The notes beneath the pieces were generated by a model. It did no database searches, was not told the DNA's origin, and saw only the letters and a program-made list of their open reading frames with translations. Positions 1-5,144 of a DNA stretch of 7,817 nt are shown here, piece by piece (position 1 is the first letter of the stretch; each line of letters opens with the position of its first letter). A program made the translations under genes and the position numbers. Source of the DNA: Oscillospiraceae bacterium (GTDB lineage: Bacteria > Bacillota > Clostridia > Oscillospirales > Ruminococcaceae); contig JAGPHI010000032.1 of the NCBI GenBank assembly GCA_018055565.1, forward strand, positions 1 to 7,817, in the 5' to 3' direction.

Positions 1-336
1 ATACATTTCAAGCGGAATTAAGGTAAGGCCCTTGAGCTTGCGTTCCTCGTTTAAATGGCGTATTTCTTTTTTATGCACAAGTAAACGCCGCACACGCACG
101 GGATCGCGATTAAAGATATTGCCTTTTTCGTATGGGCTGATGTGCATGCCCATCACATAAAGCTCGCCGTTTTGGATTTCCACCCATGCGTCCTTTAAAT
201 TAACGCCGCCCGCGCGGATGCTTTTTACCTCGGTGCCCACAAGCTCGATGCCTGCTTCTAGGCCCTCTAACACAAAATAGTCGTGCCTGGCCTTGCGGTT
301 TACCGCGATGCTTTTGTTTTCTTTCGCTTCGGCCAT
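1..336 (-). CDS. smpB: SsrA-binding protein SmpB (C-terminus cut by window edge)
   Basis: SmpB binds the tRNA-like domain of tmRNA (SsrA) and brings it to stalled ribosomes for trans-translation in the cytoplasm. The 112 visible residues match the family closely: NRKARHDY at 13-20, [15 protein letters not shown] at 29-43, the HISPYEKGN stretch at 65-73 and the basic [10 protein letters not shown] segment at 83-92. These form the oligonucleotide-binding barrel that contacts tmRNA. Family members are usually about 150-160 residues, so roughly 40 C-terminal residues lie beyond base 1, including the basic tail that enters the decoding centre. The ATG at 336 is chosen because the family motif begins a few residues later and an AAAGGAA Shine-Dalgarno lies at 344-350. 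The gene has its own consensus promoter in the 126-nt gap after recR, so it is probably transcribed independently. The identification is secure; only the missing end is unknown. Confidence 0.96.
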   Translation of the reverse strand, partial: MAEAKENKSIAVNRKARHDYFVLEGLEAGIELVGTEVKSIRAGGVNLKDAWVEIQNGELYVMGMHISPYEKGNIFNRDPVRVRRLLVHKKEIRHLNEERKLKGLTLIPLEMY

Positions 337-380
337 TTTGCGTTCCTTTCTGCCAGAGAGCGGTTCTCTTTGGATATTAC

Positions 381-409
381 ACTATACCCCATTATGCCTG
401 TAGTGTCAA
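381..409 (-). promoter_or_regulatory. sigma-70-type promoter for smpB
   Basis: Read on the minus strand, a perfect -35 box TTGACA (404-409) is followed by a 17-nt spacer and a -10 box TATAGT (381-386). Transcription should begin near 374, giving a leader of about 38 nt before the smpB ATG. Both the hexamers and the spacer match the vegetative sigma-factor consensus. No operator-like repeat is visible around it. Activity is inferred from sequence alone. Confidence 0.85.
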
Positions 410-462
410 GCGAAATGTGTCGGTAAAGGGTGGCAAATTTTGTATTTTATATGCGCGTTGTA

Positions 463-1062
463 TTAAAGCTCGCCTCTATTCAGCAGCGAGCGCCCCAGCG
501 TAACCTCGTCGGCATATTCTAAATTGCTGCCAACCGGCAAGCCATAGGCAAGGCGCGTGGCGCGCACGCCAAGCGGCTTTACAAGCTTTGCAAGATACAT
601 CGCCGTGGCCTCGCCCTCTACGGTAGGATTGGTGGCCATAATCAGCTCATGGATGGTGCCGTCTTGCAAGCGCGCCAAAAGCTCTTTTACGGTAAGCTGC
701 TCGGCCGTGATGCCATCCATCGGCGAGATAAGGCCATGCAATACATGGTAACGCCCTTTAAATTCCCGCGTGCGCTCAAACGCCGACACGTCGCGCGGGG
801 TTTCTACCACGCATATTACGGATGCATCCCGCGCATCGTTGGCGCAGATAGAGCAAACGGCATCTTCGGTAAAGCCCTGGCACACCGTGCAGCGATGGAT
901 TTTGGTGTGCGCGTCCTCGATGGCACGCGCAAAATCCAGCGCCTCTTTTTTGTCCATGTTCAGCACCTGATAAGCAAGGCGTGTCGCGCCCTTGCGGCCA
1001 ATGCCGGGCAGCTTTGCAAATTGCTCTATCAATCGCTCCAGCGGAGCCGCATTATAGTTCAT
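463..1062 (-). CDS. recR: Recombination mediator protein RecR
   Basis: RecR works with RecO (and RecF) to load RecA onto SSB-coated single-stranded DNA during gap repair in the cytoplasm. The 199-residue length is typical. A helix-hairpin-helix region occupies roughly residues 1-53 (LPGIGRKGATRLA at 18-30). A four-cysteine zinc finger follows (C58, C61, C70, C73). The Toprim domain has VVETPRD from residue 85, ATNPTVEGEATAMYLA at 143-158 and the conserved YGLPVGSNLEYADEVTL end at 173-189. The ATG at 1062 has an AAAGGA Shine-Dalgarno at 1074-1079, a fairly long 11-nt spacing, and no closer in-frame start. It is the last gene of the dnaX-ybaB-recR cluster, 45 nt after ybaB. No clear intrinsic terminator is visible after its stop. 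Confidence 0.97.
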   Translation of the reverse strand: MNYNAAPLERLIEQFAKLPGIGRKGATRLAYQVLNMDKKEALDFARAIEDAHTKIHRCTVCQGFTEDAVCSICANDARDASVICVVETPRDVSAFERTREFKGRYHVLHGLISPMDGITAEQLTVKELLARLQDGTIHELIMATNPTVEGEATAMYLAKLVKPLGVRATRLAYGLPVGSNLEYADEVTLGRSLLNRGEL

Positions 1063-1107
1063 AGCGATGGCGTTCCTTTCAGTACGGAAATCAAGCGCGC
1101 AAAAGCA

Positions 1108-1446
1108 TTACATGCCGGGCAGATTTAACCCGCTTGTAATTTTGTCCATCTCGGCATCGGCGGTTTCATCCACTACGCGCACAGCCTCGTTGACAGCGGC
1201 TGCCACAAGGTCCTCCAGCATTTCCAAATCGTCGGGCTGCACGGCATCGGGATTGATTTTCACCGCGGTTACCTGATGCTTGCCCGTCATGGTTAGGGTA
1301 ATCATGCCGCCGCCTGCTGTGATGGTGTAGCTTTCTGCTTCAAGCTCCTCTTGGCGCTGCTTTACATTGGCTTGAATTTGCTGTGCCTGCTGCATCAGCT
1401 CGTTAATATTTTGTTTGCCATAGCCTTGCGGTAATCTTGCTTTCAT
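1108..1446 (-). CDS. ybaB: YbaB/EbfC family nucleoid-associated protein
   Basis: This is a small dimeric DNA-binding protein of the YbaB/EbfC family, which coats DNA and is linked to nucleoid organisation. Its exact cellular role is still debated. The 112-residue product has the expected layout: an N-terminal Gln/Glu-rich amphipathic helix (about residues 14-39, NELMQQAQQIQANVKQRQEE), a central beta region with TAGGGMITLTMTGKHQVTAVKINP (43-66), then the helical segment containing LVAAAVNEAVRVVDE. It ends in GLNLPGM, typical of the family. The ATG at 1446 is preceded by AGGAG at 1456-1460, which abuts the dnaX stop codon (1461-1463), suggesting translational coupling. The place between dnaX and recR is conserved across many bacteria and supports the call. 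Confidence 0.95.
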   Translation of the reverse strand: MKARLPQGYGKQNINELMQQAQQIQANVKQRQEELEAESYTITAGGGMITLTMTGKHQVTAVKINPDAVQPDDLEMLEDLVAAAVNEAVRVVDETADAEMDKITSGLNLPGM

Positions 1447-1460
1447 AATGATAAACTCCT

Positions 1461-3083
1461 TTATTCACTGATAATTACTTCTACGCCTTGCTCGGAAAGA
1501 GCATGAAGCGCCTCGTGCGCGGTGATTTGTTTTTCGGCGGTAACCTGTTTTTGATAAGGGCCGATGCCATAGCGTTTGCCCGTAACCTCGGCAATAATCT
1601 CTTTGATAAGGCCCGAAGAATACGTGTTGGTGCGCATATATTCGGTAAATAAATCGCTTGCGTCGATTAAAATGCGGCGGCCGTCACAATAAGCCGAGGA
1701 ATTACGCATATTGACGAAAAGGCATTTGTCGCGCTTTTCCATCGCGGCAATCACCGCTTGCCACTCAGGGAATGGCTGCGGCTCGTCCAGCGCCTCGCCC
1801 TGCGGCGGCGCGGCATTTGCATAGGCAGATGGCGGCGGTGCAGGCACCGCGGGCGCTTCGGTTTGCTGCAACGGCGGCGCATCCGCCACAAACGGCTTTG
1901 GCGGCACTGCGGCCGAAGCTTGTGGCGGCGTGTAGGCAGGCGGCGCTACGTTTGGTGCGGCCTGCGCTTGCGGCACGGGGGGCTGCTGCTGAATCCTGGG
2001 CTGCGGCGGCTCGCACAGGGTGAAAAGCGCAAGCTCTAATTCAATGCGGGCATCGGCCCCTGTGCGCATTTTATCCAGCGCCGCACCAAGCATTTTTACC
2101 GCGCGAATGGCCTCGTGCTGCGCAATCGAGGGCGCGGCAGCAAGATAGGCCGTTTCGTCCTCGGCAGAAATGCCCGATAAAAGCCCTTCCCCGCCTTTCA
2201 CGCCCGCTAAAAGCAAATTGCGATAATGGAAAATCAGCTCCTCGGTAAGGCGCTTGATATCAATAGATTGCTCGCGCAGCTGCGCCACAAGAGAAAGCGC
2301 CTTTGCGCCCTCGCCCTGCGTGATTGCGCTGCTTAAAGAAAAGAGATAGCTTTTATCGGTAACGCCCGCCATGCGGCGCACCACTTCTTCGTCCACCGTT
2401 TCGCCAACGCCTGCCGATGTATCTAAAATAGACATGGCATCGCGCAATGCGCCGTCTGCAAGGCGGGCAATCAGCGCTGCTGCGCCATCTGTAAGCTGGA
2501 TTTGCTCTTCGCCTGCCACATACAAAAGCCTCTTTGCGATGTCATCGGGCGCAATGCGCGTAAAATCATAGCGCTGGCAGCGCGAAAGAATCGTGGCGGG
2601 CACCTTGTGAATTTCGGTGGTTGCTAAAATAAAGATGACATGTGCGGGCGGCTCTTCCATAATTTTTAAAAGCGCATTAAACGCCTGTGTGGAAAGCATG
2701 TGCACCTCGTCGATGATGTACACTTTATAGGTGCAAACGCTGGGCGTATAGGCGGTTTCATCGCGCAAATCGCGGATATTATCCACGCCGTTATTGGACG
2801 CCGCGTCAATCTCCACCACGTCCAGCACCGAGCCGTTATCAAGCCCCGTGCAAACATCGCATTCGCAGCAGGGGTCGGCACCGTTTGGTTTGCGGCAATT
2901 AACCGCTTTGGCAAAAATTTTGGCGCAGGTGGTTTTGCCTGTGCCGCGCGTGCCTGTAAAGATATAGGCATGGCCTACTTTATCATGAAGAATTTGGTTT
3001 TGCAATGCTGTGGTAATAGCCGTTTGCCCAACCACGTCCGTAAAAGTAAGCGGGCGCCATTTGCGATATAACGCACGATACAA
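1461..3083 (-). CDS. dnaX: DNA polymerase III clamp-loader subunit tau/gamma, DnaX
   Basis: DnaX is the ATPase motor of the clamp loader, which opens and places the beta sliding clamp and links polymerase cores at the fork. From the chosen TTG start the product is 540 residues and opens with YRALYRKWRPLTFTDVVGQ, the standard N-terminus. Visible motifs are the Walker A box GTRGTGKTT (44-52), a zinc module (C63, C72, C75, C78), Walker B YIIDEVH (122-128), sensor 1 ATTE (154-157), the LSRCQR arginine-finger motif (166-171) and sensor 2 GALRDAMS (211-218). The collar domain runs to about residue 357. A Pro/Ala/Gln-rich linker (about 358-440) leads to a C-terminal domain (441-540) of the tau type. 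No A-rich slippery heptamer like that of E. coli dnaX was seen, so a shorter gamma form is not predicted. A 14-nt gap leads to ybaB. An alternative ATG at 3104 adds seven residues but lacks a ribosome-binding site. Confidence 0.95.
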   Translation of the reverse strand: MYRALYRKWRPLTFTDVVGQTAITTALQNQILHDKVGHAYIFTGTRGTGKTTCAKIFAKAVNCRKPNGADPCCECDVCTGLDNGSVLDVVEIDAASNNGVDNIRDLRDETAYTPSVCTYKVYIIDEVHMLSTQAFNALLKIMEEPPAHVIFILATTEIHKVPATILSRCQRYDFTRIAPDDIAKRLLYVAGEEQIQLTDGAAALIARLADGALRDAMSILDTSAGVGETVDEEVVRRMAGVTDKSYLFSLSSAITQGEGAKALSLVAQLREQSIDIKRLTEELIFHYRNLLLAGVKGGEGLLSGISAEDETAYLAAAPSIAQHEAIRAVKMLGAALDKMRTGADARIELELALFTLCEPPQPRIQQQPPVPQAQAAPNVAPPAYTPPQASAAVPPKPFVADAPPLQQTEAPAVPAPPPSAYANAAPPQGEALDEPQPFPEWQAVIAAMEKRDKCLFVNMRNSSAYCDGRRILIDASDLFTEYMRTNTYSSGLIKEIIAEVTGKRYGIGPYQKQVTAEKQITAHEALHALSEQGVEVIISE

Positions 3084-3095
3084 GCCAAACACCTC
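3083..3095 (-). promoter_or_regulatory. ribosome-binding site that decides the dnaX TTG start
   Basis: On the minus strand GAGGTG (3090-3095) lies six nucleotides before a TTG codon (3081-3083). The TTG gives the normal DnaX N-terminus with one residue before YRALYRKW. The in-frame ATG at 3104 is preceded by a U-rich stretch without a Shine-Dalgarno. The in-frame start at 3263 would translate through the SRP RNA gene. TTG is therefore the best-supported start. Confidence 0.72.
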
Positions 3096-3110
3096 ACATT
3101 CCATAAAAGT

Positions 3111-3151
3111 AAAAAGAGACAGGCGCGGCGCTATGCTGACTGCGTCAGCAT
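3111..3151 (-). terminator. terminator-like 3' end of the SRP RNA, upstream of dnaX
   Basis: The 3' end of the SRP RNA contains the hairpin AUGCUGAC-GCA-GUCAGCAU (3133-3151), then a GC-rich segment ending in GCGCCUGUC, then CUCUUUUU (3111-3118). The GC-rich segment can pair with the RNA 5' end, or CGCCUG can pair with CAGGCG at 3160-3165 to enclose the hairpin. Either fold, followed by the U-run, resembles an intrinsic terminator. It lies only 28 nt before the dnaX start, so dnaX must be read through from here or use a promoter not recognised. Confidence 0.55.
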
Positions 3152-3319
3152 TTAACACCCGCCTGCATCGCCCGGCATACAAAGGGCAGGTGGCCTGCGG
3201 CGCACAAAGCATACCACTTAATGCTGCTCGGTTCCCCGCCTGACATGGTTCATGGTGCCTCATCGCACAGGGCCCGCCCTTTGTATGCCCGACGATGCAA
3301 GCCGCACTGTCCGAACAAT
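3111..3319 (-). ncRNA. ffs: signal recognition particle RNA (4.5S/6S, ffs/scr)
   Basis: This is the RNA scaffold of the signal recognition particle, which binds Ffh and targets nascent membrane proteins to FtsY. The apical S domain (3223-3244) has the invariant GUCAGG and AGCAGC sides around a GGAA-type tetraloop, followed by AUUAAGUGGU pairing with ACCAU. The long stem is clear: 3273-3298 pairs with 3165-3190 at 25 of 26 positions, including G-U pairs. The ends also pair, 3301-3311 with 3118-3129 around one bulge. The RNA is roughly 200 nt, between the small (about 100 nt) and large (about 270 nt) bacterial types. The usual 5' Alu helices 3 and 4 are absent. Instead a perfect 8-bp hairpin with a 3-nt loop sits on the 3' side (3133-3151). 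The start is inferred from the promoter and the end from the closing helix plus U-tract, so both may be off by a few bases. Confidence 0.93.
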
Positions 3320-3325
3320 AGTATT

Positions 3326-3355
3326 ATTATAGTATATTTGTACCGCAAAAGTCAA
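3326..3355 (-). promoter_or_regulatory. strong sigma-70-type promoter for the SRP RNA
   Basis: On the minus strand TTGACT (3350-3355) is separated by 18 nt from a perfect TATAAT (3326-3331). Initiation is expected at about 3319, a few bases before the 5' strand of the closing helix. The surrounding region is AT-rich, as expected for a stable-RNA promoter. By read-through it could also feed dnaX-ybaB-recR. Confidence 0.85.
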
Positions 3356-3491
3356 TGAGAACTATGTAGAAAAGAAAGGGACGCCACTGTATATGCGCCC
3401 GCATTTGCCGCAAAAACGCGGTGAATCCGTGTGCACACGCAAAAGCGCCCCTTGCTGATAGCTGCTTTATGTTTTTATCCCGTGTTTTGCA

Positions 3492-3521
3492 GCATGCCAT
3501 AGCAAACGCTATCACGCATGC
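3492..3521 (-). repeat. imperfect hairpin just after the lectin-like gene
   Basis: GCATGC (3492-3497) and ATAGC (3499-3503) pair with GCTAT (3508-3512) and GCATGC (3516-3521) around a 4-nt loop, with a small asymmetric internal loop. It begins eight bases after the stop codon at 3530-3532, so it may mark the 3' end of that transcript. No U-run follows, so it is not a standard intrinsic terminator. The rest of 3356-3529 holds a 12-bp palindrome (3428-3439) and no supportable gene. Confidence 0.4.
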
Positions 3522-3529
3522 GCCTGTGC

Positions 3530-4270
3530 TTATTTGGATGTGGCCGCTTTAGCGGTAGATTTAGCGGTTTTGGGCGCTTTTTCTTTTACTGCCGCTTTGC
3601 TTGCGGGCTTTTTGGCAGGCTTATCCGCTTTTGGGGTGGGTTTTTCTGCTTTTGCGGCAGGCTTATCTGCTTTTGCGGTGGGTTTTTCTGCTTTTGCGGC
3701 GGGTTTATCCGCTTTTGCGGCGGGCTTCTCTGCTTTTGGGGCGGGTTTATCCGCTTTTGGGGCGGCGGGGGCTTTTACTGCCTTTTTTTCGCCTGTTTTG
3801 CGGGCGGGCTTTGCGGCTTTGGGCGCTTTATACGCCGTCAGTTTCCACAATTGGTCTGCACCGTTTACATCTTCCCATATTTGCACGCGCGCACCGTTTA
3901 CCGCCGCTATATCCACGATGTCCAGCACCTTGCCGGACTGCTTAGACACAAGCTTAAAATAGCCTTTGCCCGCATCCACAATGCGCCAAAGTTGATTATC
4001 CTTGCCGATATAATCCCACACATGCACCTGCGTGCCGTTGGCCTCTGCGCCGAGGCTTACGTCTAGCACTTTGCCCGAAAGCTTGTTTTCCAGCTTAAAG
4101 TAGCCGTCTGCCACTGCAACGGCAAGCCATGTTTGGCTGTCGCCGTTGGCGTTTTCCCAAAGCTGCACCGCAGCACCGGCAGCACAGTTGAAATCGGCGA
4201 TTTCAAGGGCGAGGCCGTTTTTGGCGGTGATGGAATAATATACATTGCTTGTTACTGTTTTGCTGTCCAT
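3530..4270 (-). CDS. ricin-type beta-trefoil lectin protein with histone-H1-like tail
   Basis: The function is unknown. The 246-residue product has two parts. Residues 8-147 form an R-type (RICIN) beta-trefoil, a fold that commonly binds carbohydrates. Its QxW motifs fall at Q46-W48, Q93-W95 and Q140-W142, exactly 47 residues apart, one per lobe. Each lobe also has a second Q-x-W/V-x-W element (QLW 36-38, QVHVW 81-85, QIW 130-132). Residues 148-246 are low-complexity Lys/Ala/Pro sequence like bacterial histone-H1-like tails, with about 30 Lys against nine acidic residues. No signal peptide, membrane segment, sortase motif or catalytic domain is visible, so a cytoplasmic location is inferred. 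The ATG at 4270 has AAGAGG at 4279-4284, eight bases upstream. The frame stays open to 4588, but that extension would overlap tetR and lacks domain support. A promoter is likely at 4351-4378. The tail could bind nucleic acid or a polyanionic surface polymer, or be a flexible linker. Confidence 0.85.
   Translation of the reverse strand: MDSKTVTSNVYYSITAKNGLALEIADFNCAAGAAVQLWENANGDSQTWLAVAVADGYFKLENKLSGKVLDVSLGAEANGTQVHVWDYIGKDNQLWRIVDAGKGYFKLVSKQSGKVLDIVDIAAVNGARVQIWEDVNGADQLWKLTAYKAPKAAKPARKTGEKKAVKAPAAPKADKPAPKAEKPAAKADKPAAKAEKPTAKADKPAAKAEKPTPKADKPAKKPASKAAVKEKAPKTAKSTAKAATSK
3611..3757 (-). repeat. seven 21-bp tandem repeats encoding KA(D/E)KPxx units
   Basis: Residues 172-220 of the lectin-like protein are seven consecutive 7-residue units of the pattern KADKPAP, KAEKPAA, KADKPAA and so on. 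Asp and Glu alternate strictly at the third position, giving a 14-residue (42-bp) higher-order period. At DNA level the 21-bp units are alike but not identical, differing mainly at third codon positions. Such arrays can gain or lose units by slippage without shifting frame. Confidence 0.9.
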
Positions 4271-4350
4271 TATGTTTTCCTCTTTCCCATTATGCAGATT
4301 AACGGCATCGCGCGGTGAACGCTTTTGTTTGCGCCACGCCTTTGATGGGA

Positions 4351-4378
4351 ATTGTACCACAATTTTCCTTATATTCAA
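4351..4378 (-). promoter_or_regulatory. probable promoter for the lectin-like gene
   Basis: On the minus strand TTGAAT (4373-4378) is followed, after 16 nt, by TACAAT (4351-4356), a five-of-six match to the -10 consensus. Initiation would be near 4344, leaving a leader of about 74 nt. The -35 match is moderate, so regulation by an activator or simply lower strength is possible. The 257-nt gap after tetR supports a separate transcription start here. Confidence 0.6.
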
Positions 4379-4459
4379 ATAGCTACCGCATATTTTTGTA
4401 GAGTTACACAGCAAAAAACGGTTTTGCAGGGTACGGGCTTGGACATTGTTGCGTAGGCG

Positions 4460-4514
4460 CGGCGCAAAACTGAACATATTCGACCCATTGGCCAAATTTT
4501 CGCGTTTTGCGCCG
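4460..4514. repeat. 11-bp inverted repeat between tetR and the lectin-like gene
   Basis: CGGCGCAAAAC (4460-4470) is the exact reverse complement of GTTTTGCGCCG (4504-4514), with 33 nt between the arms. The spacer contains the palindrome TTGGCCAA (4488-4495). It lies just after the tetR stop at 4527-4529 and about 80 bp upstream of the lectin promoter. It could be a transcript-end hairpin, a protein-binding site or a relic of a small mobile element. No U-run follows on the minus strand. Confidence 0.6.
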
Positions 4515-4526
4515 ATGGCCTTGCGT

Positions 4527-5123
4527 TTACGACAGCGCCTTGCACAGAATGGTAAGGGCGTTTGCCTTTGTTTCCTGCCATTCGGCATCTGTTTGCACGC
4601 CTAAAAGCGCCGTTGCGGTAAACAGCATGCCGCTGGCCGCCATGCGCCCGTAGGCTGGCGTGATATCCGCTGCCACGCTGCCCTCCCGTATGCCCTCCTG
4701 AATGGCGCCATCCAGCACGGTATACATGCGCTCCATCATGCGGCAGCGCGCCGCCTCGTGCTTACACAGCGCAGCCGCCATGCCTTCCTCGTGCATGGCC
4801 GCATTTACAAGAGAAAACGCGGTTTCGTGCGTTTTCATGGAATCGTGCGCAAAATCAAGCGCCGCGGAAAATTTGTTTTGAAAGCCTTTTTTAGAGGCAA
4901 TCACCGCTTCAAGCGCGTCGATTTCTTTCCACATCACATATAAAAGCGCACGCGCCAAAATTTCCTCGCGAGAGGAAAAATATTCATACAGCGTGCCTTT
5001 GCCCATGCAGGCCGCATCGGCAATTTGCTGCACTTTCAGGGCAAAAAACGGCTCGCCCTGCATAACAAGGCGCGTCACGCCTTCAAATACGGCTATTTCT
5101 TTTGGCGAAAATTGATTTTCCAT
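4527..5123 (-). CDS. TetR/AcrR-family transcriptional regulator
   Basis: TetR-family proteins are dimeric repressors that release DNA when a ligand fills the C-terminal domain, and many control efflux pumps. From the chosen start the product is 198 residues, a normal size. The N-terminal DNA-binding domain includes FFALKVQQIADAACMGKGTLYEYFSSREEIL (26-55), the family's helix-turn-helix and following helix. The C-terminal half is an all-helical ligand and dimer domain without a recognisable specificity. The ATG at 5123 is preceded by AGAAAGGA four bases upstream. A TTG at 5138 is in frame but overlaps that ribosome-binding site, so it is less likely. The gene begins 21 nt after the RND permease stop with no promoter between, so it is probably co-transcribed with the pump and may repress that operon. 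This regulatory target is an inference from position. Confidence 0.9.
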   Translation of the reverse strand: MENQFSPKEIAVFEGVTRLVMQGEPFFALKVQQIADAACMGKGTLYEYFSSREEILARALLYVMWKEIDALEAVIASKKGFQNKFSAALDFAHDSMKTHETAFSLVNAAMHEEGMAAALCKHEAARCRMMERMYTVLDGAIQEGIREGSVAADITPAYGRMAASGMLFTATALLGVQTDAEWQETKANALTILCKALS

Positions 5124-5144
5124 ACTGTCCTTTCTCAAAAGCGC

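Noticed and set aside
1758..2039. Arg-rich plus-strand and alternative minus-strand frames over the middle of dnaX
   Set aside because: They are shadows of the GC-rich Pro/Ala linker of DnaX, with biased composition and no homology.
2000..2150. Programmed frameshift site in dnaX
   Set aside because: No A-rich slippery heptamer or adjacent strong hairpin was found near the end of the collar domain or the linker.
3133..3151. Single CRISPR-like or transposon-end repeat
   Set aside because: The 19-nt palindrome occurs once and is explained as a hairpin within the SRP RNA 3' region.
3084..3263. 60-residue N-terminal extension of dnaX starting at 3263
   Set aside because: It would be translated from inside the SRP RNA, has no DnaX homology before YRALYRKW, and a ribosome-binding site supports TTG at 3083.
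3327..3515. 62-residue minus-strand open frame upstream of the SRP RNA
   Set aside because: It spans the SRP promoter, has no recognisable domain, and lacks a clear ribosome-binding site.
3518..4066. Gly/Phe/Cys-rich plus-strand open frame resembling a repeat protein
   Set aside because: It is the antisense shadow of the Lys/Ala/Pro tandem array; the periodicity comes from the 21-bp repeats, and no ribosome-binding site supports it.
4271..4588. 106-residue N-terminal extension of the lectin-like protein
   Set aside because: It overlaps the end of tetR, shows no domain, and crosses the likely promoter at 4351-4378; the ATG at 4270 has a good ribosome-binding site.
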